A DNA stretch of 9,462 nt from Firmicutes bacterium UBA3941 (GTDB lineage Bacteria; Bacillota; Clostridia; Caldicoprobacterales; UBA3941). Numbering within the stretch: the first letter of the stretch is position 1; each line of letters starts with the position of its first letter. This document shows, one piece after another, positions 1 through 6,093 of this stretch. Position numbers and translations under genes: made by a program. Below the pieces are notes generated by a model, which saw only the letters and a list, made by a program, of their open reading frames with translations, ran no database searches and was not told the origin of the DNA. The stretch covers positions 1 to 9,462 of the forward strand of contig DGDX01000029.1 in NCBI GenBank assembly GCA_002385665.1, read 5' to 3'.

Positions 1-704
1 TTGTAAAGGGAGTAAAGTTTACCGGTCTGGTGGATGCAGGGGATCCTGTAGAAGTGGCTAGGGCCTATGACAGGGCAGGAGCAGACGAATTGTTTATGCT
101 GGATATTGCCGCATCCGGGGAAACCAGGGAAGTTACCTTGGATCTGGTTAGGAGGATAGCCTCAGGCATCAACATCCCCCTGACCGTAGGTGGGGGTATA
201 CAGGAATTGGAGGACTTTAGACAATACCTCAATGCAGGCGCCGACAAGGTGTCCGTGGGTTCGGCAGCCATTAGGACTCCGGACCTTATAAGGAAGGCTG
301 CGGATAGATTCGGCAGCTCCCGTATTACGGTTGCCATTGATGCAAAGAGGGTAAAAGGGGCAGGCTGGTCCGTCTTTATAAACGGCGGGAGGACAGATAC
401 CGGTAAGGACGCAGTTAAATGGGCTAAAGAGGTGGAGGACCTGGGCGCCGGGGAGATCCTCTTAACCAGCATGGACAGGGACGGTACCAGGGAAGGATAC
501 GATATAGAGCTATTGAGTGCCGTTGCCGAAACAGTCAGTATCCCGGTTATCGCTTCGGGAGGAGCGGGAGAGCCCCGGCATTTTCTCGATGCAATAGTGA
601 GAGGCAAGGCGGGGGCAGTATTGGCGGCTTCTCTCTTTCACTTTAAGGAACTGGAAATAGGGGACTTAAAGGATTATCTCCGAAGGAATGGAATTGAAAT
701 CTAA
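1..704 (+). CDS. hisF: Imidazole glycerol phosphate synthase cyclase subunit HisF (5' end missing)
   Basis: HisF is the cyclase half of imidazole glycerol phosphate synthase. With the glutaminase HisH it turns PRFAR and ammonia into imidazole glycerol phosphate and AICAR in the cytoplasm. The frame is open from the left edge and reads [17 protein letters not shown], which matches the family just after its first beta strand, so the GTG at 30 is not the real start. About 20 N-terminal residues are missing, including the first catalytic Asp (Asp11 in Thermotoga HisF). The second catalytic Asp is present in the VAIDAKR motif (codon 339-341). Other hallmarks of this TIM barrel are [21 protein letters not shown], the phosphate-binding ASGGAG loop and the late AASLFHF motif. 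The gene ends with TAA 17 bp before hisIE, so the two are surely cotranscribed. The family is certain; only the start lies outside the window. Confidence 0.97.
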   Translation, partial: VKGVKFTGLVDAGDPVEVARAYDRAGADELFMLDIAASGETREVTLDLVRRIASGINIPLTVGGGIQELEDFRQYLNAGADKVSVGSAAIRTPDLIRKAADRFGSSRITVAIDAKRVKGAGWSVFINGGRTDTGKDAVKWAKEVEDLGAGEILLTSMDRDGTREGYDIELLSAVAETVSIPVIASGGAGEPRHFLDAIVRGKAGAVLAASLFHFKELEIGDLKDYLRRNGIEI

Positions 705-721
705 GGGGGCAGATTAGCACT

Positions 722-1411
722 ATGCTTAGTAAGGATCTTGAGATAAAATTCAATGAACAGGGCCTGGTCCCTGCCATTATTCAGGATGCCGAGTCCAATG
801 AAGTATTGATGATGGCCTACATGAACAGGGAGTCCATAGAAAAGACCTTGGAATCCGGGATGACCCATTTTTGGAGCAGGAGTCGTAATGAGTTGTGGCA
901 AAAAGGCGAGACATCGGGTAATATACAGCTGGTTCAGGATGTATTCGTTGATTGTGACAGCGATGCCCTGTTGATTAAGGTAAAACAAAAGGGCGGTGCC
1001 TGTCATACCGGGCATAGGTCCTGCTTTTACAGACAGCTGGATAAGGAAAATACCGGTTTTGTAGAAAAAAACCATAAAGTCTTTGATGCTGAGATGGCAT
1101 ACCATAAGTCAAGGATTCTGCAAAGGCTATATGACACCGTTGTAGATAGGAAGAATCATCCCGTAGAAGGATCCTATACCAACTACCTCTTTGAAAAGGG
1201 CATGGACAAGATTCTCAAGAAGGTAGGAGAGGAATCGGCAGAAGTCATAATTGCCGCCAAAAACAGGGATGAAGGGGAGCTAATATATGAAACAGCCGAC
1301 CTAATCTATCATCTAATCGTTGCATTGGTGGAGAAGGGCGTAGCCCTGGATCAGGTATACGAGGAATTGGAAAAAAGACATAAACCCACTTCAAAAACTT
1401 CCAGTGAATAG
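722..1411 (+). CDS. hisIE: Bifunctional phosphoribosyl-AMP cyclohydrolase / phosphoribosyl-ATP pyrophosphatase HisIE
   Basis: This fused 229-residue enzyme carries out steps 2 and 3 of histidine synthesis. The HisE half converts PR-ATP to PR-AMP plus pyrophosphate, and the HisI half opens the adenine ring of PR-AMP. HisI covers residues 1 to about 110: [17 protein letters not shown] at 51-67, the metal-binding DCDSDA at 77-82, and the zinc-binding cysteines Cys94 and Cys101 in [14 protein letters not shown]. HisE covers about 131-225: an all-alpha MazG-like fold with [15 protein letters not shown] at 167-181 and [10 protein letters not shown] at 189-198, giving the paired EExxE and ExxD metal ligands. 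Both halves look complete and the length is normal for a fusion. The start is ATG 722, preceded by AAGGGGG about 12 nt upstream, a slightly long gap. No later histidine gene follows on this strand, so this is probably the last gene of the operon. Confidence 0.97.
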   Translation: MLSKDLEIKFNEQGLVPAIIQDAESNEVLMMAYMNRESIEKTLESGMTHFWSRSRNELWQKGETSGNIQLVQDVFVDCDSDALLIKVKQKGGACHTGHRSCFYRQLDKENTGFVEKNHKVFDAEMAYHKSRILQRLYDTVVDRKNHPVEGSYTNYLFEKGMDKILKKVGEESAEVIIAAKNRDEGELIYETADLIYHLIVALVEKGVALDQVYEELEKRHKPTSKTSSE

Positions 1412-1511
1412 ACTATTAGCAAAACCATTGATATCTATTCATTCATATCCATCCAGAAATGCATCAGTTATGCTGATTTATAAGGCTGGGATGTCAAGGA
1501 GACAAAATATA

Positions 1512-1536
1512 AAGGGGACAGAAATTCTGTTCCCTT
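1512..1536 (-). terminator. Hairpin terminator of the DUF2089/SHOCT operon, possibly bidirectional
   Basis: A stem of 11 uninterrupted pairs (AAGGGGACAGA with TCTGTTCCCTT, one G-T wobble) closes a three-base AAT loop. It begins two bases past the TAA of the minus-strand SHOCT-like gene. Read on the minus strand, it is followed by TTTATATTTT, a T-rich tail fitting intrinsic termination. On the plus strand the sequence after the stem is not T-rich, so it would stop hisIE transcripts only weakly, although no better hairpin was found for that operon. Confidence 0.7.
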
Positions 1537-1537
1537 A

Positions 1538-1921
1538 TTAGTAAACCTTTATGACTACCATACTCTCCTCGTTGTACACTTCTACAAATCCGGTGGATTT
1601 ACATATGCGCAGACTATCCACCAGCTTTTTCAGGTCCCTATAGCTAATGAATTTGGCTATGGCGTAAATCTTCTTAACATCCTGACTATCGCTAAACCTA
1701 TCTGCTATCTTCAGTCCGAATTTGGCCAGCAGGAAAGCCAGGCTTATCAGAAAAAATGGGACAGGCAATATCAGTCTGCTATCTTCATCCCGTATCCTTA
1801 TCATTAAAATGTGACCCTTGGGCAGGGGTTTGGATTTTGGGGGATGACTTAACATGGTTATGGCTTTTTCTGTGGATATGTCGCCGCTTTCCAGCATTTC
1901 CAGAACCCTCATATTATACAT
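1538..1921 (-). CDS. Small SHOCT-like protein with a hydrophobic central segment, paralogue of the preceding gene
   Basis: A 127-residue protein of unproven function. Residues 5-24 (RVLEMLESGDISTEKAITML) form a SHOCT-like helical hairpin: helix, Gly-Asp-Ile turn, helix. The rest aligns by eye with the C-terminal part of the gene just upstream: LMIRIRDED with LKVRIAEEG, then a hydrophobic stretch, then RDLKKLVDSLR with VDLEELMQAIR, and a final beta-rich end (VVIKVY with VEIFVE). The stretch at residues 50-70 is much more hydrophobic than in the neighbour (LILPVPFFLISLAFLLAKFG), so it may enter or lie on the membrane. I chose ATG 1921 because GGTGG lies 8 nt upstream; a GTG at 1933 in frame would add four residues. 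It is the last gene of the three-gene unit, 18 bp after the previous stop. It probably works with its neighbours; no enzymatic motif is visible. Confidence 0.75.
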   Translation of the reverse strand: MYNMRVLEMLESGDISTEKAITMLSHPPKSKPLPKGHILMIRIRDEDSRLILPVPFFLISLAFLLAKFGLKIADRFSDSQDVKKIYAIAKFISYRDLKKLVDSLRICKSTGFVEVYNEESMVVIKVY

Positions 1922-1939
1922 CGCAATTCCCACCCAATA

Positions 1940-2326
1940 CTATTCTACAAATATTTCTACCTGGTTGTCATCATCTTGAACATCCACCAATTTGCCACGT
2001 GCTCCTTCTCTAATGGCTTGCATCAACTCCTCCAAATCCACATCCTGCAGGACTTCTGCTTCCGGCGTAAATAGGGGTCCAACTTTTGCTCCGATTTTTA
2101 GGCCTACCTCTATCAGAGAGATAGGGATGGTTACATTGACCTTATTCTTCCCTTCTTCGGCTATGCGCACCTTAAGGAACTGGGGGGCAGAGCCTGGGTC
2201 TTGGGAATGATAAAAGGATGCATCCGACTTATGGTCATTCATGGCTTCAAAAAGCCTTTCGCCTTCTTCGGCGGTTATATGCCCATCTTCAATCATTTTT
2301 AGGATTTTTTTAACTTCCTCTCTCAT
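1940..2326 (-). CDS. SHOCT-like domain protein, partner of the DUF2089 regulator
   Basis: A 128-residue acidic protein. Residues 3-29 (REEVKKILKMIEDGHITAEE and following) form the short two-helix SHOCT-like domain known from the N terminus of YvlB/LiaX-type proteins and often found next to DUF2089 genes. A Ser/His/Gln-rich linker follows, then a domain with alternating beta strands (FLKVRIAEEG, KVNVTIPISLIEVGLKIG) and an acidic end (LVDVQDDDNQVEIFVE). There is no signal peptide or clear membrane helix, so it is probably cytoplasmic. ATG 2326 is the start because AAAGGA lies 9 nt upstream; the longer frame would need a TTG at 2344 inside that ribosome binding site. It lies 27 bp after the DUF2089 gene and 18 bp before its paralogue, so the three form one transcript. 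The family is fairly sure. A role in envelope-stress or autoregulatory signalling is inference from related gene neighbourhoods. Confidence 0.8.
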   Translation of the reverse strand: MREEVKKILKMIEDGHITAEEGERLFEAMNDHKSDASFYHSQDPGSAPQFLKVRIAEEGKNKVNVTIPISLIEVGLKIGAKVGPLFTPEAEVLQDVDLEELMQAIREGARGKLVDVQDDDNQVEIFVE

Positions 2327-2353
2327 TGATAAACATCCTTTCAATAATCTTTT

Positions 2354-2734
2354 TTAGTCTTTGCCTTTAATCATCTTCATGGCCTCATCATAGGTGATTT
2401 CGCCCTTGCTCAATGAGTCGATAATCTCTTTCGTGTCAACCTGGGGTCTGCTTTCCCTTGGCAAATCATAGCCCAGGGCATGAATTATATCATCCAGTCG
2501 GGACCGGACGGTGGGGTAGGAGATGTTTAGCTCCTTTTCAACCTCTCTGATATTTCCCCTGCACTTAAGAAAGATTTCTATAAAGTATTTTTGCTCCGCA
2601 GTTAAGTAGCTGAACTTGTCAAAATGGAAGCTGCCTCGATATTCGGTATCGCATCTGCTGCAGCAAAGGGAAGTGACCTGGAGCTTTTCTCCACATACCG
2701 AGCATTTGTTTATAACGGGGTAGGACAAAACCAT
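2354..2734 (-). CDS. DUF2089 family protein: zinc ribbon plus helix-turn-helix, probable transcription regulator
   Basis: A 126-residue protein with the DUF2089 layout. An N-terminal zinc ribbon has Cys11-x2-Cys14 and Cys25-x2-Cys28. A helical region follows (FSYLTAEQKYFIEIFLKCRG, 41-60). The helix-turn-helix is NIREVEKELNISYPTVRSRL (61-80), typical of sigma-region-4/Fis-like DNA readers. The C-terminal tail at 99-123 (VDTKEIIDSLSKGEITYDEAM and following) is itself a SHOCT-like helical hairpin, the motif that opens both downstream proteins. It is predicted to be a cytoplasmic DNA-binding protein leading its operon. The ATG at 2734 has a purine run (GAGAGGAGGG) almost touching it. A TTG at codon 3 (2728) would place AGGAGG at an ideal 8 nt, so translation may start there. 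Assignment to the family is firm; target genes are unknown, though its own promoter and the divergent Sel1 gene are natural candidates. Confidence 0.88.
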   Translation of the reverse strand: MVLSYPVINKCSVCGEKLQVTSLCCSRCDTEYRGSFHFDKFSYLTAEQKYFIEIFLKCRGNIREVEKELNISYPTVRSRLDDIIHALGYDLPRESRPQVDTKEIIDSLSKGEITYDEAMKMIKGKD

Positions 2735-2776
2735 ACCCTCCTCTCATGTATTGGTAAATTTATTATTCTTGATATA

Positions 2777-2804
2777 ATTATAATCCAAATCTAGAATAAA
2801 TCAA
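2777..2804 (-). promoter_or_regulatory. Sigma-A type promoter of the DUF2089/SHOCT operon
   Basis: Reading the minus strand, TTGATT (complement of 2799-2804) and a perfect TATAAT (complement of 2777-2782) are separated by 16 nt. Transcription would begin near 2770, giving a leader of roughly 36 nt before the DUF2089 start at 2734. This is the only well-formed promoter seen upstream of the three genes, but the region is AT-rich, so chance matches are possible. Confidence 0.6.
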
Positions 2805-2962
2805 TAATAAAATTAAAATATTTAATATAAATTCGAAAATAAATTAAAATCTTCAAATGTAAAATAAAACATGCGAATATTATAATTGTCCGGGGTCTGT
2901 TGGCATTGATAGTTGTCCGGTTTCTCGGATTCCAGATATCCTAAAGGATTTATATGGCAGTC

Positions 2963-2991
2963 TTGACAAGGATAAACTTTCCAGATATTCT
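2963..2991 (+). promoter_or_regulatory. Sigma-A type promoter of the Sel1-repeat gene
   Basis: A perfect -35 box TTGACA (2963-2968) and a -10 box TATTCT (2986-2991, four of six consensus bases) are separated by the ideal 17 nt. Transcription would start near 2998, about 37 nt before the ATG at 3035. This also argues against the longer reading frame from 2954, which would put the promoter inside the coding region. The second TTCCAGATAT copy overlaps the -10 box. Confidence 0.7.
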
Positions 2992-3034
2992 TCCTATATG
3001 TACCATATCTCATTGCTCAAAGAGGGGACGGAAT

Positions 3035-5242
3035 ATGGAGATTAATGAAAATAGCAGGACTGGGGGTAAGGTCCAGGGGAAAAGTGCCTTAGTTACAGTC
3101 AAATACAGGATCAATAAAACAAAACTCAAGAGAAGGTTATGGTTTCTAGGTATTCTTGCCTTGCTGGCTGGAGTCGCCTTATTTAACGGAAATATATACA
3201 CATATCTGGCCGATAAAGAATATAAGAAGCATAACTATGGGGAAGCAGTCAGGTTGTACGAAAAGGTAGCCGCTAGTAACGCCAAAGCGCAAACCCAATT
3301 GGGTATAATGTATGAAAATGGCCTGGGGGTTTCAATAGACCTGGACAAAGCTGTAGAGTTCTATACATTGGCAGCAGAGAAGGGGAATGCTAAGGCCATG
3401 TATAATCTGGCCGAATTTCATGACGGATATTACGGTCTGCCGGTGGATTATAAAAAGGCATTGGACCTCTACACCAAATCGGCTGAGAAGGGATACAACA
3501 AGGCTCTTACAGGCCTGGGTCGGTTATATCTTTATGGAACCGGGGTAGATCCGGATCTAAAAAAGGCTGAGAAATTATTTCGGGAGGCTGCAGAGAAGGG
3601 AGATCCCACAGCCTGGGAGAAGCTGGGCCAAATGCACCTGGACGGTCATGGCGTCCCCATAGATCTGGAGAAATATAAGGAGTGCTACAGGGAAGCAATA
3701 GCGATATATCAGGATGATGTTTACAAGGATGATGTTTTTGCATTTATCAGCCTTGGTAATATATTTTATTTTGGTAACGGTGTTGAAGTGGATAATCAAA
3801 GGGCCATGGAGTACTATAAAAAAGCTGCTGACCTTGGGAGTCCCTATGGAATGCATATGTTGGGGGTTATGCTTTCAGAGGGAAGGGGTATACAGGCGGA
3901 TTATGAAATGGCCATGAAATACTATGAGGATGCCGCCGCTAAAGGATATATTCCCGCAATCTACAGCATAGGCAGCATGTATCATAGTGGAAAAGGGGCA
4001 ACCAAAAATCTTGTTAAGGCAATTGAGTATTACAAAAAGGCAGCTGATTACAACTATAAAGAGGCCTGGGAATCCCTTGGAGAGATATACGAAGCGGGAG
4101 ATGAGGAAAGTGGCATCCAAAGGGATGAGACAAAATCCAACACATATTATAAGAAGAGGTTGGACTATTATTTAAACTCTGCAAAGCAGGGACTGGGCTA
4201 TGATTTTTACCTGGTTGGAGAGATGTACAAGAACGGTATGGGGGTCCGGAAGGATGTAGCCAAGGCCAGGGAGTACTACAATGAATATTTTGAGTATTGT
4301 AAGTCCCTGGCTGAAATGGGGGATAACCATGCCATCAACAGGTTAGGTCTGATATATAGCGAAGGTATTGGGGTCGAAGTGGACCGGACAAAGGCAGCGG
4401 AGTGGTATTTAAAAGCGGCTGATGAAGGATACCGGTGGGCTCAGTACAACCTCGCCATAGAATACTATGAGGGTATTGGCATAGGTCAGAATATCAATGA
4501 GGCTTTTAACTGGTGTTTAAAAGCAGCGGAGCAGGGTCTTGCCGATGCACAAAACATGGTAGGGGTAATGTATTACAGCGGAGAAGGCGTCCGGCAGGAT
4601 TACGTTAAATCCTTTGAATGGTGTGAAAAGGCAGCCCTGCAGGGACATGTCTGGGGTCAGTACAACATAGCAGACGCCTATTATAAGGGTATAGGAGTAG
4701 AACAGGATTACAATGAGGCCTTTTATTGGTATTTAAGAGCGGCTGAACAGGGTCTTGCCGATGCACAAAATATGGTTGGTGTACTGTATTATAAGGGAGA
4801 AGGAGTAGGGCAGGACTACGTCAAGTCCTTTGAATGGTGTGAGAAGGCTGCCCTGCAAGGGCATGCCTGGGGTCAGTACAATATAGCGGAAGCCTACTAT
4901 GCGGGAGAAGGGGTAGTACAGGATTATGAGAAGGCCTACGGCTGGTATCTGAAGGCGGCGACTCAGGGACTTGCTGATGCGGAGAATATGGTAGGAGTAT
5001 GCCTATGGGACGGAACCGGTGTAGCCCAGGACTATGAAAGGGCTGTGGAGTGGTTTAGGAAGGCCGCAGCCAAAGACCATAGCTATGGACTGGCCAACCT
5101 GGGCAAGGCCTACTTCTATGGGGAAGGGATTGATATAGACTATATAAAAGCCATAGAATGTTTCGAGAAAGCCTTGGAGATAGACGGGAATAATGATTAT
5201 GCCAGGGACCTTCTGGATGAGCTCAGGGGAAGAGACCATTAG
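3035..5242 (+). CDS. Membrane-anchored protein with 17 Sel1-like (TPR-type) repeats
   Basis: A 735-residue protein. A short polar N terminus ends in a basic cluster (KTKLKRR, 28-34), followed by one hydrophobic helix (about 35-50, LWFLGILALLAGVALF). The positive-inside rule puts the repeats outside the membrane. There is no lipobox and no clear signal peptidase site, so it is probably an uncleaved signal anchor. A TPR-like helix (about 56-80) leads into 17 Sel1 repeats from residue 83 to 718. Most are 36 residues of the form xAxxxLGxxYxxGxGVxxDxxKAxxYxxKAAxxG; repeats 4, 8 and 9 are longer (43, 46 and 43). Sel1 solenoids are protein-interaction scaffolds with no catalytic activity, and the ligand cannot be told. 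I chose ATG 3035 because GAGGGG lies 7-8 nt upstream and the promoter lies just before it. It appears to be a single-gene transcript; no convincing terminator was found before the convergent glycosylase gene. Confidence 0.9.
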   Translation: MEINENSRTGGKVQGKSALVTVKYRINKTKLKRRLWFLGILALLAGVALFNGNIYTYLADKEYKKHNYGEAVRLYEKVAASNAKAQTQLGIMYENGLGVSIDLDKAVEFYTLAAEKGNAKAMYNLAEFHDGYYGLPVDYKKALDLYTKSAEKGYNKALTGLGRLYLYGTGVDPDLKKAEKLFREAAEKGDPTAWEKLGQMHLDGHGVPIDLEKYKECYREAIAIYQDDVYKDDVFAFISLGNIFYFGNGVEVDNQRAMEYYKKAADLGSPYGMHMLGVMLSEGRGIQADYEMAMKYYEDAAAKGYIPAIYSIGSMYHSGKGATKNLVKAIEYYKKAADYNYKEAWESLGEIYEAGDEESGIQRDETKSNTYYKKRLDYYLNSAKQGLGYDFYLVGEMYKNGMGVRKDVAKAREYYNEYFEYCKSLAEMGDNHAINRLGLIYSEGIGVEVDRTKAAEWYLKAADEGYRWAQYNLAIEYYEGIGIGQNINEAFNWCLKAAEQGLADAQNMVGVMYYSGEGVRQDYVKSFEWCEKAALQGHVWGQYNIADAYYKGIGVEQDYNEAFYWYLRAAEQGLADAQNMVGVLYYKGEGVGQDYVKSFEWCEKAALQGHAWGQYNIAEAYYAGEGVVQDYEKAYGWYLKAATQGLADAENMVGVCLWDGTGVAQDYERAVEWFRKAAAKDHSYGLANLGKAYFYGEGIDIDYIKAIECFEKALEIDGNNDYARDLLDELRGRDH
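4433..5080 (+). repeat. Three tandem 216-bp units inside the Sel1 gene
   Basis: Units begin at 4433, 4649 and 4865. Each encodes two Sel1 repeats (72 residues) with an A-B alternation: A opens with WGQYNIA-like sequence and B with ADAQNMVGV. The B repeats of units 1 and 2 agree at 33 of 36 residues, while their DNA carries many synonymous differences (for example GATTACGTTAAA versus GACTACGTCAAG). Unit 3 is more diverged. This indicates duplication of a two-repeat block, then selection to keep the protein sequence. Confidence 0.9.
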
Positions 5243-5284
5243 AGTCTCATTAATCATTATCCGGCTATGTAAAAGGTAGGGCAT

Positions 5285-5343
5285 CTATACTCTGGCTGTA
5301 ACCCAAGGTGGGTTCACCTATTCTCTGGATATAACCCAAAGGT
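5285..5343. repeat. Imperfect direct repeat duplicating the 3' end of the glycosylase gene
   Basis: Plus-strand 5285-5309 (CTATACTCTGGCTGTAACCC and on) matches 5318-5343 (CTATTCTCTGGATATAACCC and on) at about 22 of 26 positions with one gap. The 5318-5343 copy encodes the last codons and stop of the minus-strand glycosylase. The other copy lies just downstream of the stop, out of frame. The period is about 33 bp. Confidence 0.7.
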
Positions 5344-5920
5344 ATAGGGAGGCAACGGATCCATAGGGTGAATAGCGTTTCCTATACTCATGGAATTGCT
5401 CCCTGGTCAGATCCTTCAGGCCATATAGGGTCATCATACCGCGGCGAATTGCAAGATCTCCCCAACTGACCACATCTGGTCGTTGCATGGAAAAGATCAT
5501 AAGCATTTCCGCTGTCCAGACCCCTATCCCCGGAAGAGATGACAATCGTTTTATAACCTCATCATCGGGTAGATGCTCCAATTCTGAAAGATTTAACTTC
5601 CCCTGGACTACAGCCTCGGCGATTCCTTTAATATAATTGGCCTTTCGGTTGGACATACCGCACTTTTGTATCTCTTCGGCAGTGATGGCCATAATGGTTT
5701 CCGGTGTAATAGGCGAATAGCGGTCCAGCATTCTATTCCATACAGTATTGGCGGCCTTGGAGGAGATCTGCTGCCCCACGATATTCCATATAAGGGCCGT
5801 AAACAGATCGGGTATAACAGGGCGCCTGATAATACCGATTTCATCTATGGCCCTACCTAGCACTTTATCCCTCTTCTTCAGATAATCAATTTCTTTTTGA
5901 CCATATTGGAATATGCACAT
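5318..5920 (-). CDS. AlkA-type DNA-3-methyladenine glycosylase (HhH-GPD superfamily)
   Basis: A 200-residue base-excision repair enzyme expected to remove alkylated bases such as 3-methyladenine and leave an abasic site. The fold markers are in order: LIWNIVGQQISSKAA (43-57, the conserved QQIS), the helix-hairpin-helix LPGIGVWTAEML (129-140) that grips the DNA backbone, and the catalytic aspartate Asp155 in SWGDLAIRRG, where E. coli AlkA has Asp238. No iron-sulfur cysteine cluster follows, which argues against endonuclease III or MutY. It lacks the N-terminal TBP-like domain of E. coli AlkA and resembles the compact bacterial/yeast Mag-like form. The start is ATG 5920, preceded by a run of seven G that serves as ribosome binding site. 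It lies 173 bp behind the germination operon on the same strand and has its own promoter candidate. The exact lesion range cannot be read from sequence. Confidence 0.92.
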   Translation of the reverse strand: MCIFQYGQKEIDYLKKRDKVLGRAIDEIGIIRRPVIPDLFTALIWNIVGQQISSKAANTVWNRMLDRYSPITPETIMAITAEEIQKCGMSNRKANYIKGIAEAVVQGKLNLSELEHLPDDEVIKRLSSLPGIGVWTAEMLMIFSMQRPDVVSWGDLAIRRGMMTLYGLKDLTREQFHEYRKRYSPYGSVASLYLWVISRE

Positions 5921-5941
5921 TGTTCTGCCCCCCCAAGGTAT

Positions 5942-5958
5942 TACTTGCTTATCAAGTA
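5942..5958. promoter_or_regulatory. Inverted repeat upstream of the glycosylase gene, candidate operator
   Basis: TACTTG-CTTAT-CAAGTA is a perfect 6-bp inverted repeat with a 5-bp centre. It lies about 20 bp downstream of the candidate -10 box at 5981-5986 and touches an alternative extended -10 (TGATATACT on the minus strand, complement of 5958-5966). That is a position where a repressor could block transcription. No known regulator site is recognised, so the role is inferred. Confidence 0.35.
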
Positions 5959-5980
5959 GTATATCATGGTTGGGGCACTA

Positions 5981-6009
5981 ATTATATGTTTCTGATAATC
6001 GAGATACAA
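5981..6009 (-). promoter_or_regulatory. Candidate promoter of the DNA glycosylase gene
   Basis: On the minus strand, TTGTAT (complement of 6004-6009) and a perfect TATAAT (complement of 5981-5986) are 17 nt apart. The -35 box matches the consensus at only three positions. An alternative extended -10, TGATATACT, lies about 20 bp further downstream. Either would let the glycosylase be expressed independently of the sporulation-controlled operon behind it. Confidence 0.45.
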
Positions 6010-6093
6010 AAATGTTAGCAAGGCAACAACACCTTGGGTTTTATCCGATGTATTTATTGAATCGGTGTGAAGCAGGCTGGTTAAGCCTTATAC

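Larger units (their letters stand above)
2735..3034. other. Divergent AT-rich intergenic region with two promoters and repeated motifs
   Basis: About 300 bp without a convincing gene separates the DUF2089 operon from the Sel1 gene. The left half is very AT-rich and carries the leftward promoter. The right half is more mixed and carries the rightward promoter at 2963-2991. Between them lie two copies of TTGTCCGG (2886-2893, 2913-2920), two copies of TTCCAGATAT (2930-2939, 2979-2988) and the inverted repeat ATCCT-AA-AGGAT (2938-2949). A 63-codon minus-strand frame at 2822-3013 crosses this region. It has no ribosome binding site and runs through the rightward promoter, so I do not call it a gene. 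Confidence 0.6.

Noticed and set aside
65..607. Long minus-strand frame opposite hisF
   Set aside because: It is a shadow of a strongly coding gene, with no start signals and no recognisable protein.
1405..1441. Possible hisIE terminator (TGAATAGA/TCTATTCA, 8-bp stem)
   Set aside because: It is AT-rich, has a 21-base loop, overlaps the stop codon and lacks a T-tract.
2822..3013. 63-codon minus-strand frame in the divergent intergenic region, with cysteines and a repeated PDNY motif
   Set aside because: It has no ribosome binding site, runs through the Sel1 promoter, and its repeated motif comes from the TTGTCCGG DNA repeat. A decayed gene remnant is possible but unsupported.
2954..3034. 27-codon N-terminal extension of the Sel1 gene
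   Set aside because: The TTGACA/TATTCT promoter lies inside it and ATG 3035 has a proper GAGGGG site. The extension looks like translated intergenic DNA.
5232..5249. Possible terminator at the end of the Sel1 gene (GAGAC/GTCTC)
   Set aside because: The 5-bp stem has a long loop and is followed by mixed AT sequence, not a T-run.
6019..6036. Possible terminator behind the germination operon (CAAGG/CCTTG stem, then a T5 run on the minus strand)
   Set aside because: The stem is only 5 bp with an 8-base loop and the T run starts several bases away, too weak to call.
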